This document shows, in pieces, positions 63,534-64,000 of a DNA stretch of 64,000 bases. Origin of the DNA: Flectonema sp. DT1601 (taxonomy: Eukaryota > Euglenozoa > Diplonemea > Diplonemida > Diplonemidae). Made by a program: the position numbers and the translations under genes. Each line of letters starts with the position of its first letter. Within the stretch, counting starts at the first letter, position 1. The notes below the pieces were generated by a model. It did no database searches and was not told where the DNA came from. It was given only the letters and a program-made list of their open reading frames with translations. The stretch is from assembly GCA_964019425.1 (NCBI GenBank), contig OZ025813.1, positions 496,001 through 560,000 of the forward strand. The letters are read 5' to 3'.

Positions 63534-64000
63534 CTATGTTGAGCGCCACTTGCCTATGTTACCGTAACAGCTTTTTATAAAACTCATGAGTACAAAGTAG
63601 GGTACAATTTTGGCCTGCTTTTTCGCAGCATACCAGTGGGAGTGAACTCGCTTCATTGTAGAATTATACGTTTGCCCTACGTATACTACTTTCTGGTCTG
63701 ATCTTCTAAAGAGTGCATAAATGACTCCGGGGGTACGCATTCCGGGTTGTCTGCCTCTTATTTTGCGGCGTTGTAAAAATTTCCTTTGGAAAATATGGCG
63801 TTGACGGTTACAGTTACTCTCGTAAACTGACCAATCTATTCCGCCGTTTCGCTGCTTGTTTCTGTGCGCAGCTCCTTCATTATGCCAATTAAAATGGGCT
63901 TGGCTAGAATGCCAGTTTGCGCGGGAACGTCCATGTTGGCGTTGAATTCTATGTTGTGGGTGTTGTGTAAAACTGTGTCTCACTTCTCTTACTGATGACT
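63534..64000 (-). CDS. Partial GIY-YIG-like reading frame, runs off the window
   Basis: The frame is open from the window edge to a stop at 63534, about 155 residues with no ATG near the start, so its 5' end lies outside. The first ~95 residues are His/Gln/Arg/Asn-rich. GVIYALFRRSDQKVVYVGQT then fits the GIY...YVG core of GIY-YIG nucleases, followed by MKRVHSHW with the expected Arg and His. The catalytic Glu that should follow 30-40 residues later is not seen before the stop, so the domain may be cut, spliced onward or inactive. Such domains occur in Penelope-like retroelements, homing nucleases and repair proteins. Next to a LINE nest, a mobile origin is likely but unproven. Confidence 0.5.
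   Translation of the reverse strand, partial: SSVREVRHSFTQHPQHRIQRQHGRSRANWHSSQAHFNWHNEGAAHRNKQRNGGIDWSVYESNCNRQRHIFQRKFLQRRKIRGRQPGMRTPGVIYALFRRSDQKVVYVGQTYNSTMKRVHSHWYAAKKQAKIVPYFVLMSFIKSCYGNIGKWRST

Overview
The window is from the nuclear genome of an intron-poor microbial eukaryote. Every host protein gene I can support lies on the minus strand between about 0 and 36 kb. The single-chain fungal-type fatty acid synthase (order AT-ER-DH-MPT-ACP-ACP-KR-KS-PPT, two tandem ACPs, about 4125 aa, no intron) resembles the fused FAS I recall from thraustochytrids (labyrinthulomycete stramenopiles). Oomycete or fungal relatives are not excluded. Long A and T tracts are everywhere between genes. The six introns I could place are 66-114 nt and all begin GTNTGY rather than GTRAGT. 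Host part, 1-36 kb, all minus: a possible last exon (91-278); an NXPE-like PC-esterase membrane protein (968-2854); the FAS (4302-16679); a probable mitochondrial RAP-domain RNA-binding protein (16893-19256); a three-exon 162-aa membrane protein (19888-20530); a 409-aa protein with three tandem repeats (20832-22061); a 4-kb gene-poor stretch with a long foldback (24641-24905); a three-exon, 1361-aa PH-PH-PDZ-PH protein (26019-30256) that looks like two genes until spliced; a divergent kinesin with its motor at the C-terminus (30974-32437); a 57-aa reading frame (33031-33204); and a two-exon coiled-coil protein (33747-35660) that could be the missing tail of the kinesin. Transposon part, 36-63 kb: a nest of non-LTR retrotransposons (LINEs) stacked upstream of one tRNA-Ile(AAU) gene (63192-63264). 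Element B (plus strand, 5'-truncated) has an 8-bp target duplication (GTACAAAA) ending 5 bp before the tRNA. Its 3' UTR is split by an 18.8-kb array of four minus-strand LINEs (E1-E4, 44291-63121). These sit head to tail, each poly(A) end abutting the (C)CAAC at the 5' end of the previous copy. E1 and E2 are full length with intact ORF1 and ORF2; E3 and E4 are 5'-truncated. Left of B lie a short copy of the same element (A), an older LINE (Y) whose ORF1 is split by a further insertion (X), and a decayed reverse transcriptase fragment (Z). The window ends in a partial GIY-YIG-like reading frame. The most unusual features are the self-targeted LINE array at a tRNA, extra domains inserted in two reverse transcriptases, a single in-frame TGA between ORF1 and ORF2 of Y, and a 3'-terminal RNA hairpin kept by different sequences in different copies. 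No searches were run; domain names come from motifs read by eye.
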